Positions 8,464 to 16,371 of a stretch of 64,000 bases of DNA are shown here, one piece after another (position 1 is the stretch's first letter; each line of letters begins with the position of its first letter). Under the pieces are notes generated by a model, which saw only the letters and a list, made by a program, of their open reading frames with translations, made no database searches and was not told the DNA's origin. The stretch lies in the NCBI GenBank assembly GCA_037481615.1, contig JBBFLI010000017.1, one strand, 5' to 3'. The position numbers and the translations under genes are program-made. This stretch comes from SpSt-501 sp037481615. GTDB lineage: Bacteria; Desulfobacterota; Desulfobacteria; Desulfobacterales; SpSt-501.

Positions 8464-9255
8464 TCAAGTCTCCTGCCGGGAAGGCCGCCGCTCTCCCCCC
8501 CGCGGGGCGGGCGGGGCGGCGGCGGGCGGGCCGCCGTTGAAGATCCCCTGCTTCAGGAAAGGCTCCAGGGCATAGACCCGCGGTTCCATGTAGTAGCAGA
8601 CCCGCAGGAAAAAACGCAGGAAATGGGACGTGATGACCTCGACCGCCCGCTCCCCGTCGGCGGCCGCAAGGTGCGCGATCAAGAGCTCGTGATCCTCGAT
8701 GGCCTTCCGGTTGAATTCCTCCATCCCCTTCGGGTGCGCCTCCTTGGTGTACGTGAGGTAGGCGAGCCGCTCGGACTGGTGATACATGCCCTTCAAGGCG
8801 TTCAGGAGGAAGGCGTTGTGCGCCGCCTCGTGGATGAGGCGGTGGAAATCGCTGTTCAGTGTGGTGACCTTGAGGAAGTCCTTGCGGGCCATGGCCGCCT
8901 TGTGGCGTTCGCTCACCTCGGAGAGACGGCGGACCTCTTCCGGGGTGATCCGCTGGGCGGCTAGGTGGACGGCGAAGCGCTCGAGCGTCGTCAGGACCTC
9001 GAAGAGGCCTTTTACGTCGTCGATGCTGACCGATCGGACAGAGAATCCCCGGCCCGGAACGGAATCGAGCAGCTTCTCGGCGGTCAGCCGCTGGAGCGCT
9101 TCGCGGATCGGCGTGCGACCGATGGAGAGCGATTTCCCGAGGGAGGCTTCGTCGATCTGCTGGCCGGGCAGAAGCTTCAGGGTGACGATGCGCTCCCGGA
9201 TCAGGGCGTAGGCCCGATCCCCCAACCGCTCCCTCGTCGGCGTTCGGTTGCGCAT
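8464..9255 (-). CDS. GntR-family (FadR/FCD-type) transcriptional regulator
   Basis: This 263-residue regulator has an N-terminal winged helix (LGDRAYALIRERIVTLKLLPGQQIDEASLGKSLSIGRTPIREALQRL) and an all-helical FCD ligand domain. The FCD domain has the metal/acid-binding histidines in FHRLIHEAAHN and DHELLIAHLAAADGERA. I start at the ATG at 9255, which has AAGGGA upstream; an upstream in-frame ATG at 9357 would add a basic, non-homologous stretch. It is the first gene of the amidohydrolase/TRAP operon. Family members usually sense an organic acid and repress nearby transport genes. A 10-bp perfect inverted repeat lies in its promoter and is a good candidate for its own operator. Confidence 0.9.
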   Translation of the reverse strand: MRNRTPTRERLGDRAYALIRERIVTLKLLPGQQIDEASLGKSLSIGRTPIREALQRLTAEKLLDSVPGRGFSVRSVSIDDVKGLFEVLTTLERFAVHLAAQRITPEEVRRLSEVSERHKAAMARKDFLKVTTLNSDFHRLIHEAAHNAFLLNALKGMYHQSERLAYLTYTKEAHPKGMEEFNRKAIEDHELLIAHLAAADGERAVEVITSHFLRFFLRVCYYMEPRVYALEPFLKQGIFNGGPPAAAPPAPRGGERRPSRQET

Positions 9256-9368
9256 CGCACAATCCCTTGCGGGCAAGCGCTTTCCGCCGCACCAGGCCCG
9301 CTGCGGGAGCGGAGGGACCCGGGAAGACCGCAAAAAGCCCCTCCGCCACGGGGACATCGACAGGCGGA

Positions 9369-9406
9369 TTCCTACAAATATATTCTGAGTATGTCAAGAA
9401 TATATT
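9369..9406 (-). promoter_or_regulatory. Promoter and operator of the GntR/TRAP operon
   Basis: A perfect inverted repeat has arms at 9377-9386 and 9397-9406 (AATATATTCT / AGAATATATT) and a 10-nt spacer. On the minus strand the spacer and arm edge contain TTGACA (9397-9392), followed after 17 nt by TAGGAA (9374-9369). The palindrome therefore sits over the -35 element. It is the only clear AT-rich island in this gap. The binding protein is inferred to be the GntR regulator encoded just downstream. Confidence 0.6.
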
Positions 9407-9535
9407 GGTTATCGACACGGGGCCGGCGGCGCCCGTCGGGCCCCGATGGATGGGGGGGAAAGGGAAGGGCTGCGGCAAACCGCGCGCGCGGGCGCGGCGC
9501 GGCGGGGCGGGCGGCCGAGGGGGGCCCTCGGCCTT

Positions 9536-10456
9536 TCAGGGCCGAACGAAATGGAGCCAGGGGGCGAAGGCCGGCTCCCGGCCGGAGGCGATCTCCTCGA
9601 GCGCGCGGCGGAGACGGCGGGCGACGGGGCCGGGGGTGCCGGGCAGGTCGCGGTCCTCGATCCGCCGCACGGGGATCACCGGGAAGGGGGTGCAGGCGAA
9701 AAAGACCTCCTCGGCGGAAAGCAGCGCCTCGGGGGGCAGACGCTCCTCACGGGCCTCGATGCCGAGGTGCCGCGCGACCGCAAGAAGGGAGCGGCGGGTG
9801 ATCGAATCGAGGACCCCCCCGAGGGGCGGCGTCCGGAGCCCCCCCCCCTGGACGAGGAAGAGCGACTCGGTCGCCCCCTCGGCGAGAAAGCCCTCGGGGT
9901 CGAGGAGCAGGGCGAGATCGGCCCCGCGGCGCCTCGCCTCGAGGGCGGCCACCATCCCGTTCAGGTAGTTCGCCGCCGCCTTGGCGGCGACCGGGACCGT
10001 GCGCGGGTCGAGCTTGCGCGTGCCGGCGATGACGGCCGTGACCCCGGCCTCGAAGGAAGGCGGCGCAAGGCCGAGATCTTCCGTCGGGTCGAGAACGAAG
10101 ACGGCCACCTCCAGCGGCTCCGCCGGCGGCAGCACATCGAGCTTGGGGGCGGCGTGGTAGCCCACGAGTTTCACGATGCCCCGGGGCAGACCGTTTTCGG
10201 AGACCGCCTCGGCCACCGCGCGGCAGAGCGTATCCCGATCCTGGGCGAGCGGCAGCGAAAGCAGCCGGGCCGAGTTTTCGAAGCGCGCGATGTGGTCGCG
10301 GAGACGGAAGACGGCGGGGCCCCGGGCCGTCTCCTCGAAGCGGATCACCTCGAAGATCGTCGCCCCCCGGGCGACGCTGTGGCTCATGAGGTGGACGGTC
10401 GCCTCCTCCCAGCCGATGAATCCTCCGTTGCGGTAGACCCGACGCCGGCGCGGCAC
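9536..10456 (-). CDS. Class IV PLP-dependent aminotransferase (IlvE / D-amino-acid transaminase type)
   Basis: This 306-residue fold-type IV transaminase starts at the GTG at 10456, which has a near-perfect GAAGGAG site 6 nt upstream and lies 11 nt after the AcuA-like gene. Family segments are YRNGGFIGWEEATVHLMSHSVARG at the start, the PLP-lysine region KAAANYLNGMVA (the family usually has an arginine or lysine two turns before), EGFLAEGATESLFLV and the C-terminal VFFACTPFPVIPVRRIEDRDL. It would move amino groups between branched-chain or aromatic amino acids and 2-oxo acids. With IorAB on the other strand it could supply arylpyruvates, but this is inference. The closest alternatives are IlvE and 4-amino-4-deoxychorismate lyase. 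Confidence 0.85.
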   Translation of the reverse strand: MPRRRRVYRNGGFIGWEEATVHLMSHSVARGATIFEVIRFEETARGPAVFRLRDHIARFENSARLLSLPLAQDRDTLCRAVAEAVSENGLPRGIVKLVGYHAAPKLDVLPPAEPLEVAVFVLDPTEDLGLAPPSFEAGVTAVIAGTRKLDPRTVPVAAKAAANYLNGMVAALEARRRGADLALLLDPEGFLAEGATESLFLVQGGGLRTPPLGGVLDSITRRSLLAVARHLGIEAREERLPPEALLSAEEVFFACTPFPVIPVRRIEDRDLPGTPGPVARRLRRALEEIASGREPAFAPWLHFVRP

Positions 10457-10467
10457 AGCAGGCTCCT

Positions 10468-11100
10468 TCAGGGGGTCATGCCGAACCGCAGCCACTTGAA
10501 GCGGTTCTGGTCCTCGACCGAGACCCGGGCGCCGATCCGGGCCATGAAGATGTTCTCGGGCTTGAGGCAGAGGTTGGGTTCGTTCGTCTCGTATTCCTGG
10601 AAGCCGAAGGGCTCGAAGAGCTTCTCCATCATGCGGCGGTACTGCTGGGCGCTCATGCCGTTGCCGTCGAGGTCCCAGGTCCAGGAGTAGCCCACGAAGT
10701 AAACGATCTTCTCCTCGATGAGCGGGTGGACCATCATCATGCCCACGATCGCCTTGCCGATGCGGTGGGCGCGGAAGGGGCGGCTCACCTCGATCGCGTT
10801 CACCTCCATGAGCAGCGAACCGAGCTGCGCCCAGCGCTCCTCGGGGTCCGGGTAGGCGAGAACGCCGAAGCCGACGATGCGCTTGCTCTCGGCGATGGCG
10901 AGGACGACGCTGGCATCCGGGGTGGCGGCGATTTTCTCGAGGCTCTCCCGCTTCGTGTAGAGCGAGCGGTAGTGGGCGTGGGTGCCGAAGTGGCCGTCGA
11001 ATTGGAGCCCGCGGATCTGCTCGGGGGTGCAGAAGGAGCGGATGCAGAGCTCCCCGTCCGGGGTGCGCAACCGCATCTCGTTTTGCGGAAACGGGCCCAT
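10468..11100 (-). CDS. acuA: AcuA-like GNAT protein acetyltransferase
   Basis: This protein of about 210 residues has the length and order of Bacillus AcuA. Shared segments include a hydrophobic FGVLAYPDPEERWAQ strand, EVNAIEVSRPFRAHRIGKAI with the acetyl-CoA loop, YSWTWDLDGNGMSAQQYRRMMEKLF, TNEPN and a C-terminal MARIGARVS...RLRF. AcuA acetylates the catalytic lysine of acetyl-CoA synthetase and switches it off. Here it lies divergent from an operon with two AMP-forming acyl-CoA ligases, which are the natural candidate targets. The start is either the ATG at 11100 or the one at 11076; neither has a strong ribosome site, and translation may be coupled to the preceding GNAT gene, which ends 8 nt upstream. 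Confidence 0.75.
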   Translation of the reverse strand: MGPFPQNEMRLRTPDGELCIRSFCTPEQIRGLQFDGHFGTHAHYRSLYTKRESLEKIAATPDASVVLAIAESKRIVGFGVLAYPDPEERWAQLGSLLMEVNAIEVSRPFRAHRIGKAIVGMMMVHPLIEEKIVYFVGYSWTWDLDGNGMSAQQYRRMMEKLFEPFGFQEYETNEPNLCLKPENIFMARIGARVSVEDQNRFKWLRFGMTP

Positions 11101-11108
11101 CGGACGGC

Positions 11109-11657
11109 TCAGAAATCCCCCCAGTCCTTGTGGAGCTGCTTGGTCATGATCAAGAGATCGTGCAGCCTGCCCTCGGGCCCGATGACGAAGTCCTCGAGGA
11201 GCGCTTTCTTGAAAAAGTCGAGCTTGCGGGCGGACTCGATCGCCACGTCCTCGACCCCGACCACGAAATCGGCGCGCACCTCGCGCAGGCCTTTCTCCAT
11301 GGCGTAGCGGATGAGATCGAGCAGCATCCAGCTCCCCAGTCGCTTCTGGCGGAACTCGGGGAGCACGATGATGCGCAGCCGCCCCTGGTGGTGGTAGCAG
11401 CCGAAACGGTGGGTGTGCAGGCGCGCGTGGGCGATGATCCGGGCGCCGCACTCGGCGATGATGGAGAAGACGTCGCCCCCGCCGCGGCACCAGTCGCGGA
11501 TCACCGCGGGGTCGCGCACATCGAAGCGCATGTACCAGCGGTCGATTTCCGGGACCTCCTCGTAGAAGGCGCGCAGCCGTTCCTCGTCCTCGGGTTTTAG
11601 GGGCCGGATGCTCACCTCGGTGCAGTTCGTGAGAACGACCTCCTTCGGGTATTTCAC
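11109..11657 (-). CDS. GNAT-family N-acetyltransferase
   Basis: This is a 182-residue single GNAT domain. The N-terminal strand is TEVSIRPLKPEDEERLRAFYEEV. The acetyl-CoA-binding motif A is RIIVLPEFRQKRLGSWMLLDLIRYAMEKGLREV, with the Q/R-x-x-G-x-G/S pattern in degraded form (QKRLGS). The C-terminal strand follows with ARKLDFFKKALLEDFVIG. I start at the GTG at 11657, which has GGGAGG ten bases upstream; the open frame runs back to 11780 without support. It resembles the GNAT domains of Pat-type lysine acetyltransferases and lies directly before the AcuA-like gene, so the two may act on the same acyl-CoA enzymes. The substrate is not proven. Confidence 0.75.
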   Translation of the reverse strand: MKYPKEVVLTNCTEVSIRPLKPEDEERLRAFYEEVPEIDRWYMRFDVRDPAVIRDWCRGGGDVFSIIAECGARIIAHARLHTHRFGCYHHQGRLRIIVLPEFRQKRLGSWMLLDLIRYAMEKGLREVRADFVVGVEDVAIESARKLDFFKKALLEDFVIGPEGRLHDLLIMTKQLHKDWGDF

Positions 11658-11805
11658 GGCGCGGTCCCTCCCTGGCTCGGGTGCGGCTCCAGAGGCGGAT
11701 AGATCGTCTCCGATGCCTCCGTAATGCCAAGTAACCATGCAACACGCCGAGAAGTCAAGGAAAAGAGAATCGCCCGGCAAAGTCCCGCAACACCCGATTT
11801 TTTCC

Positions 11806-11840
11806 TTGACACAGCCGCTTTATAGCTAATATATAGCTAT
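11806..11840 (+). promoter_or_regulatory. Promoter and palindromic operator of the bamA ring-cleavage operon
   Basis: TTGACA at 11806-11811 is a consensus -35. After an 18-nt spacer TATATA (11830-11835) can serve as -10. A 7-bp inverted repeat, ATAGCTA at 11822-11828 and TAGCTAT at 11834-11840 with a 5-nt spacer, covers the -10. The same ATAGCTA-N5-TAGCTAT arrangement recurs at the bamB and ferredoxin promoters. This AT-rich island stands out in a GC-rich region. The leader to the bamA start is about 95 nt. A weak minus-strand promoter for the GNAT operon (TTGACT at 11758-11753) may also lie in this gap. Confidence 0.65.
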
Positions 11841-11935
11841 CCAAATACTAAATCCCGTTTGGCGCTTTCGGGGTGACGCCTACGGCGTCAGGAACCGGAT
11901 CCCGGACCACCTCAACCACAAGAGAGGAGGAAGAA

Positions 11936-13075
11936 ATGGCCGACCTGAGCTGGCTTCCGCGGGAATCGGGGGGGCTCAAAGACCATTTCCTATACGGCGA
12001 GGAGCATTTCGCGAAAGAGGCCCCGGGGGTGATCTTCGAAAAGAAACCCCTCCTCGACCCCCAGGGCAAGGCCGTCCCGGATCTCCACACCGCCTGGATC
12101 GTGCTCAACAACCCGGCGCAGTACAACTCTTACACCACGGAGATGATCAAGGGGGTGATCGCCGGCTTCCAGCGCGCCTCGGCCGACCCCTCGGTGGTCG
12201 CCGCCGTCTTCACCGCCGTCGGCGACCGGGCCTTCTGCACCGGCGGCAATACGAAAGAGTACGCCGAGTACTATGCGGGGCGGCCGAACGAGTACGGCAC
12301 CTACATGGACCTCTTCAACGCCATGGTCGACGGCATCCTCAATTGCAAGAAGCCGACGATCTGCCGCGTGAACGGCATGCGGGTCGCGGGCGGACAGGAG
12401 ATCGGCATGGCCTGCGACACCACGATCGCCAGCGATCTGGCCGTCTTCGGCCAGGCGGGCCCGCGTCACGGCTCCGCCCCCGACGGGGGGAGCACCGATT
12501 TCCTCCCCTGGATGCTCCCCATGGAGCTCGCCATGTGGAACTGCATCTCCTGCGAGCTCTGGAGCGCCTACAAGATGAAGCGCCTCGGGCTCATCGCCAA
12601 GTGCGTCCCCGTGATCCAGACCGAGAAGGGCTTTCTGCGCAACCCCGCCGTCGTCACCGACACCTGGCTCGAGGACGGGGAGATCGTCTACGGCGAGTTC
12701 AAGACCGGTGCCGAGGCGGAAAAAGCGCGCGAGATCGTCAAAAACGCGAAGATCGACTTCCGCCTGCTCGACGCCGAGGTGAACCGCATCGTCTGGACCT
12801 ACGCCAACCTCTTTCCGAACTGCCTCCACAAGAGCATCGACGGTATCCGCCTCAAGAAGAAGTTCTTCTGGGACCAGGCCAAGGTGATCAACCGCCACTG
12901 GCTCGCCGCCAACATGAATTTCGAGGCCTTCCTCGGTTTCCACGCCTTCAACACGAAGAAGATCACCGGGCGGGATGTGATCGATTTCATCGAGTACCGC
13001 CGGCGCCTGGCGGCCGGTGCGGCCTTCGACGCCGAATTCATGGCCGCGGTGCTCGCCCGACCGAAGAGCCCTTGA
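11936..13075 (+). CDS. bamA: 6-oxocyclohex-1-ene-1-carbonyl-CoA hydrolase (BamA/Oah)
   Basis: This 379-residue protein has the length of BamA/Oah and belongs to the enoyl-CoA hydratase superfamily. Family segments are WIVLNNPAQYNSYTTEMIKGVIAGF, the oxyanion-hole strand FTAVGDRAFCTGGNTKEYAEYYAGRPNEYG, the long insert characteristic of Oah, and RVAGGQEIGMACDTTIASDLA. The enzyme adds two waters to the cyclic dienone-CoA and opens the ring to 3-hydroxypimeloyl-CoA; it is a widely used marker for anaerobic aromatic degradation. The start has AGAGGAGG 8 nt upstream; an upstream in-frame ATG at 11873 has no site. It is the first gene of the plus-strand operon. Confidence is high because the insert pattern separates it from ordinary hydratases. 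Confidence 0.96.
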   Translation: MADLSWLPRESGGLKDHFLYGEEHFAKEAPGVIFEKKPLLDPQGKAVPDLHTAWIVLNNPAQYNSYTTEMIKGVIAGFQRASADPSVVAAVFTAVGDRAFCTGGNTKEYAEYYAGRPNEYGTYMDLFNAMVDGILNCKKPTICRVNGMRVAGGQEIGMACDTTIASDLAVFGQAGPRHGSAPDGGSTDFLPWMLPMELAMWNCISCELWSAYKMKRLGLIAKCVPVIQTEKGFLRNPAVVTDTWLEDGEIVYGEFKTGAEAEKAREIVKNAKIDFRLLDAEVNRIVWTYANLFPNCLHKSIDGIRLKKKFFWDQAKVINRHWLAANMNFEAFLGFHAFNTKKITGRDVIDFIEYRRRLAAGAAFDAEFMAAVLARPKSP

Positions 13076-13094
13076 GCGGGAGAAGGGAGGACCC

Positions 13095-13844
13095 ATGCTG
13101 CTCCAAGGCAAGAAGGCGCTCGTCACCGGCGGCTCCCAGGGCATCGGGGCGGCGATTTCCCTCGAGCTCGCCCGCGAGGGGGCCGACGTCTGCTTCACCT
13201 ACCGCCGGCACGAGGCCGAGGCGAGGGAGTACGAGCGCCGGATCCGCGACATGGGCCGCCGAGCGCTGGCGCTTTCCTGCGACATCGCCTCCTTCGCCGA
13301 CGCCGAGCGGGTCGTGCAGACCGCCGTCCGGGAGTTCGGCGGCCTCGACATCCTCGTCAACAACGCCGGCATGAACTGGGACGCGGTGAGCTGGAAGATG
13401 ACCGAGGAGCAGTGGGACCGCGTGATCGCCGTGAACCTCAAGGGCTACTTCAATTTCACGCGGCACGTGGCCCCGATCCTCAAGGAGCAGAAGTCCGGGC
13501 GGATCATCAACATCACCTCGATCAACGGCCTGCGCGGCAAGTTCGGCCAGACGAACTATTCGGCCTCGAAGGCGGGGATCATCGGCTTCACCAAGGCGCT
13601 CGCCAAGGAGCTCGGCGCCTTCCAGGTCACGGTGAACGCCGTCGCCCCGGGGCTGATCGAGACGTCGATGCTGCGCGAATCGGAGTCCCGCGACAAGATC
13701 GTCGAGATGGCCATGGCCGAGAGCGCCCTAAAGCGCATCGGTCGCCCCGAGGACCTCGCCTGGCTCGTCGCCTTCCTCGCTTCCGAGCGCGCCGCGCACA
13801 TCACGGGCGAGGTGATCAAGGTGGACGGCGGCCAGTACATCTGA
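13095..13844 (+). CDS. Short-chain dehydrogenase/reductase (FabG-like)
   Basis: This 249-residue classical SDR has the NAD(P)-binding TGGSQGIG at residues 11-18, NNAG near 92, the catalytic Ser in INITSINGLRG, and YSASKAG with the catalytic Tyr and Lys near 155-159. The C-terminus ends in VIKVDGGQYI, as in FabG-type enzymes. It would oxidise or reduce a 3-hydroxyacyl thioester. Placed between bamA and a thiolase/DUF35 pair, it may oxidise 3-hydroxypimeloyl-CoA or another beta-hydroxyacyl-CoA. The start has GGGAGG 5 nt upstream and lies 19 nt after bamA. The precise substrate is not visible. Confidence 0.88.
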   Translation: MLLQGKKALVTGGSQGIGAAISLELAREGADVCFTYRRHEAEAREYERRIRDMGRRALALSCDIASFADAERVVQTAVREFGGLDILVNNAGMNWDAVSWKMTEEQWDRVIAVNLKGYFNFTRHVAPILKEQKSGRIINITSINGLRGKFGQTNYSASKAGIIGFTKALAKELGAFQVTVNAVAPGLIETSMLRESESRDKIVEMAMAESALKRIGRPEDLAWLVAFLASERAAHITGEVIKVDGGQYI

Positions 13845-13910
13845 GCCGCCGAGGACGTTCGAACCGGGCGGACCCCCTTCCTCCGCCCTCCTTTTCCGCG
13901 AGAGGTGCCC

Positions 13911-15080
13911 ATGCGACGCGTGGCCGTGATCGGTGTCGGGCAGAGCGACTTCGTCCGGGCCTATCCGGGGTCGATCCGCGAGCTCGCCTTCGAGGGCTTC
14001 CGCGAGGCGATGGAGGACGGGGGGTTGAAACCCGCCGACATCGACGCCTCGATCGTCTGCTCGGCCCCGGAGTACGACCGGCAACGCTCCCCCGCGGGGG
14101 TGATCGCCGAGTACCTCGGATTGAACCCTCAGCCCACCTTCTACGTCGAGACCCTTTGCTCCTCGAGCACGACCGGCGTGCGTCTCGCCGCCTCGCTCAT
14201 CGCCTCGGGCCAGCACGACGTCGTCGCCGTGATCGGCTTCCAGAAAATGTCCGAGATCTCCTCGGCCGAATCGCAGGAGCGCATGGGCCGCGGCGCCGAC
14301 ATCCAGTGGGAAAGCCCCTTCGGGACGATGATGCCCGCCTACTACGCCCTCTACGCCCGGGCGCACATGGCGGCCTACGGAACGACCCTCGAGGATCTCG
14401 CCCTGATCCGCGTCAAGTCCTCGGTCTACGGCCGGCTGAACGACAAGGCGGTCTACCGCAAGGAGGTGACCGCGGCGCAACTCGCCGACCCGAAGGACCG
14501 CATGGCCGGCCCGGTGGCCAGCCCGCTGCGCGTGGGCGACTGCTGCGCGAACGCCGACGGCTCCTCCTGTGTCATCCTCGCCGCCGCGGAAAGGGCGCGC
14601 GACTTCCGCAAGAAGCCGGTCTGGATCCTCGGCTCCGGCTCGGCCTCGGCGAGCGTCAATCTCGCCGGGCGCGATCTCTTCACCGGGCTTTCGGCCGCCC
14701 GGGAGGCCGCGCGCCAGGCCTACCGCACCGCGGGCGTGGGCCCCGGCGACATCGATGTCGCCGAGGTGCACGACTGCTTCACGATCGCCGAGCTCATGGC
14801 CTACGAGGACCTGGGCTTCGCCGAGCCGGGGGGCGGCCGCGAGCTCATCCGCAGCCGGGCGACCTACCGCGAGGGGAAGATCCCGGTGAACGTGGACGGG
14901 GGGCTCCTCTCCAAGGGGCACCCGATCGGGGCCACGGGCGGCAGCCAGGTGCGCACGATCGTGCTGCAGCTGCGGGGTGAGGCGGGCCCGATGCAGGTGC
15001 AGGAGCCGCGGATCGGTCTCGTGCACAACATCGGCGGGGTGGGACTTTACGGAAACGTCTTGATCCTGGGCATCGAGTAG
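13911..15080 (+). CDS. Thiolase-superfamily acyltransferase (SCP-x/BbsB-type)
   Basis: This 389-residue thiolase-fold protein has the nucleophile Cys in YVETLCSSSTTG near residue 85, VHDCFTIAELMAYEDLG in the second half and the C-terminal GGLLSKGHPIGATGGSQV with the catalytic His. It lacks the standard C-terminal CGG-type loop of FadA thiolases, as SCP-x-like members do. These pair with DUF35 zinc/OB-fold proteins, and a DUF35 gene follows 11 nt downstream. The SDR-thiolase-DUF35 order resembles the BbsCD/BbsB/BbsA modules of anaerobic toluene beta-oxidation, where BbsAB cleaves benzoylsuccinyl-CoA. Here cleavage of 3-oxopimeloyl-CoA is plausible but not proven. I chose the ATG at 13911 with GAGAGG upstream; a GTG lies two codons earlier. 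Confidence 0.85.
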   Translation: MRRVAVIGVGQSDFVRAYPGSIRELAFEGFREAMEDGGLKPADIDASIVCSAPEYDRQRSPAGVIAEYLGLNPQPTFYVETLCSSSTTGVRLAASLIASGQHDVVAVIGFQKMSEISSAESQERMGRGADIQWESPFGTMMPAYYALYARAHMAAYGTTLEDLALIRVKSSVYGRLNDKAVYRKEVTAAQLADPKDRMAGPVASPLRVGDCCANADGSSCVILAAAERARDFRKKPVWILGSGSASASVNLAGRDLFTGLSAAREAARQAYRTAGVGPGDIDVAEVHDCFTIAELMAYEDLGFAEPGGGRELIRSRATYREGKIPVNVDGGLLSKGHPIGATGGSQVRTIVLQLRGEAGPMQVQEPRIGLVHNIGGVGLYGNVLILGIE

Positions 15081-15091
15081 GAGAGACGGCC

Positions 15092-15532
15092 ATGGCCGCA
15101 AAGAGCGAACCCGAGATCGACGACCGTTTCCGGCGTTTCGGGACGGTCGGCTTCACGGCGATCACCCGCGTCAACGACTTCATCGCGCACCTCGAGGAAG
15201 GCCGGGTGGCCGGAACCCGCTGCCGGGACTGCGGGCAGCTCTTCTTCCCGCCGCGCGCCGATTGCCGGGTCTGCTTCTCGCGGCAGATGGCATGGTTTCC
15301 GGTCGAGGGGGTGGGCCGCCTCGTCTCCTGGAGCCGTCTCGCCTTCGGGCCGGCCGGGTTTCAGGAGGACGTCCCCTACACGATCGCGCTGCTCGACTAC
15401 GGGGACTACAAGGTCTTCGGACGCATCGACCGCGCCGTCCCCGAGGGTGAGCTCAGCGTGGGGTTGCCCATGAAAGTCCGCGTGGAGCGGCTTCCCGGCG
15501 ACCGCTTGAGCTACGTTTTCGTGAAGGCCTGA
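15092..15532 (+). CDS. DUF35 OB-fold / zinc-ribbon partner of the thiolase (BbsA-like)
   Basis: This 146-residue protein has a rubredoxin-like zinc ribbon (CRDCGQLFFPPRADCRVC near residues 47-64) followed by an OB fold (GVGRLVSWSRLAFGPAGFQEDVPYTIALLDYGDYKVFGRI). These proteins bind acyl-CoA thiolases of the SCP-x type and are thought to pass or hold the acyl-CoA substrate. It directly follows the thiolase gene, which supports a heteromeric enzyme. All four Cys ligands are present. Confidence 0.88.
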   Translation: MAAKSEPEIDDRFRRFGTVGFTAITRVNDFIAHLEEGRVAGTRCRDCGQLFFPPRADCRVCFSRQMAWFPVEGVGRLVSWSRLAFGPAGFQEDVPYTIALLDYGDYKVFGRIDRAVPEGELSVGLPMKVRVERLPGDRLSYVFVKA

Positions 15533-15585
15533 GGGGAAACCGCCGCACGGCGGGCGCCGTCGGGCCCTCGCCAGGAGGAAGAACG

Positions 15586-16356
15586 ATGAGTGCGCTTTCC
15601 TTTGCCCGGCTGGAGACGCAAGCGGGGGTTGCGCGACTGACGCTCGCGCGCCCCAAGCACAACGTGCTGAACATCGCCATGATGGAGGAGCTCTGCGGCG
15701 CGCTCGACCGCCTGCGCGCCGACCGCGGTCTGAAGGCCCTCGTTCTCGCCGCCGAGGGACCGAGCTTCTGCGCGGGGGTGGAGGTCGCCGACCACAAGCC
15801 GGCCCAGGTCGACGGGATGATCGCCGTTTTCAACCGCCTGCTCGAGGGGATCGAGCAGCAGGAGGTTCCCACGATCGCCGCCGTCCACGGGGCCTGCCTC
15901 GGCGGCGGCATGGAAGCGGCGATCGCCTGCGACATCGTGATCGCGGCGAAGAGCGCGATCTTCGGGCAGCCGGAGGTCAAGCTCGGGTTCTTCCCGCCCT
16001 ATGCGGCGATCCGCCTGCCGCTCCTCGTCGGTCCGGCGCGGGCGATCGAGATCTGCACGACCGGCAGGCGCTACGAGGCCGAAGAAGCCGCGCGTCTGGG
16101 GTTCGTCACCCGCGCGGTCGAGGACGAGGAGTTTGCGGCGGCGGTCGAGGCGCTCGTCGACGAGCTCAGGCAGGCGAGCCCGCTCATCCTGCGGCTGAAC
16201 AAGCTTGCCGTGAAGCGCCACCTGCGGCTTTCGCCGAAACAGGCGCTCGAGGGGGTGAGCGACCTTTTCCTCAACACGCTCATGAAAACCCAGGACACCC
16301 TCGAGGGCATCGCCAGCTTCGAGGAAAAGCGCAAACCGGTCTGGAAGAACTGCTGA
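15586..16356 (+). CDS. bamR: Cyclohexa-1,5-diene-1-carbonyl-CoA hydratase (Dch/BamR)
   Basis: This 256-residue enoyl-CoA hydratase-family protein has oxyanion-hole segments AAEGPSFCAGVEVADHKPAQVDGMI and VHGACLGGGMEAAIACDIVIAAKSAIFGQPEVKLGFFPPYAA. Known dienoyl-CoA hydratases keep the CAGVEVADH pattern. The enzyme adds water to the 1,5-dienoyl-CoA made by benzoyl-CoA reductase, giving 6-hydroxycyclohex-1-enoyl-CoA. It lies in the same operon as Had and Oah, the next two steps, which supports the assignment. An AGGAGG lies upstream of the start. Confidence 0.92.
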   Translation: MSALSFARLETQAGVARLTLARPKHNVLNIAMMEELCGALDRLRADRGLKALVLAAEGPSFCAGVEVADHKPAQVDGMIAVFNRLLEGIEQQEVPTIAAVHGACLGGGMEAAIACDIVIAAKSAIFGQPEVKLGFFPPYAAIRLPLLVGPARAIEICTTGRRYEAEEAARLGFVTRAVEDEEFAAAVEALVDELRQASPLILRLNKLAVKRHLRLSPKQALEGVSDLFLNTLMKTQDTLEGIASFEEKRKPVWKNC

Positions 16357-16371
16357 GGGAGGGCGCAGCCG

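Noticed and set aside
9481..9545. Terminator after the aminotransferase gene
   Set aside because: A small CGGCC/GGCCG hairpin overlaps the stop codon but has no U-tract on the minus strand.
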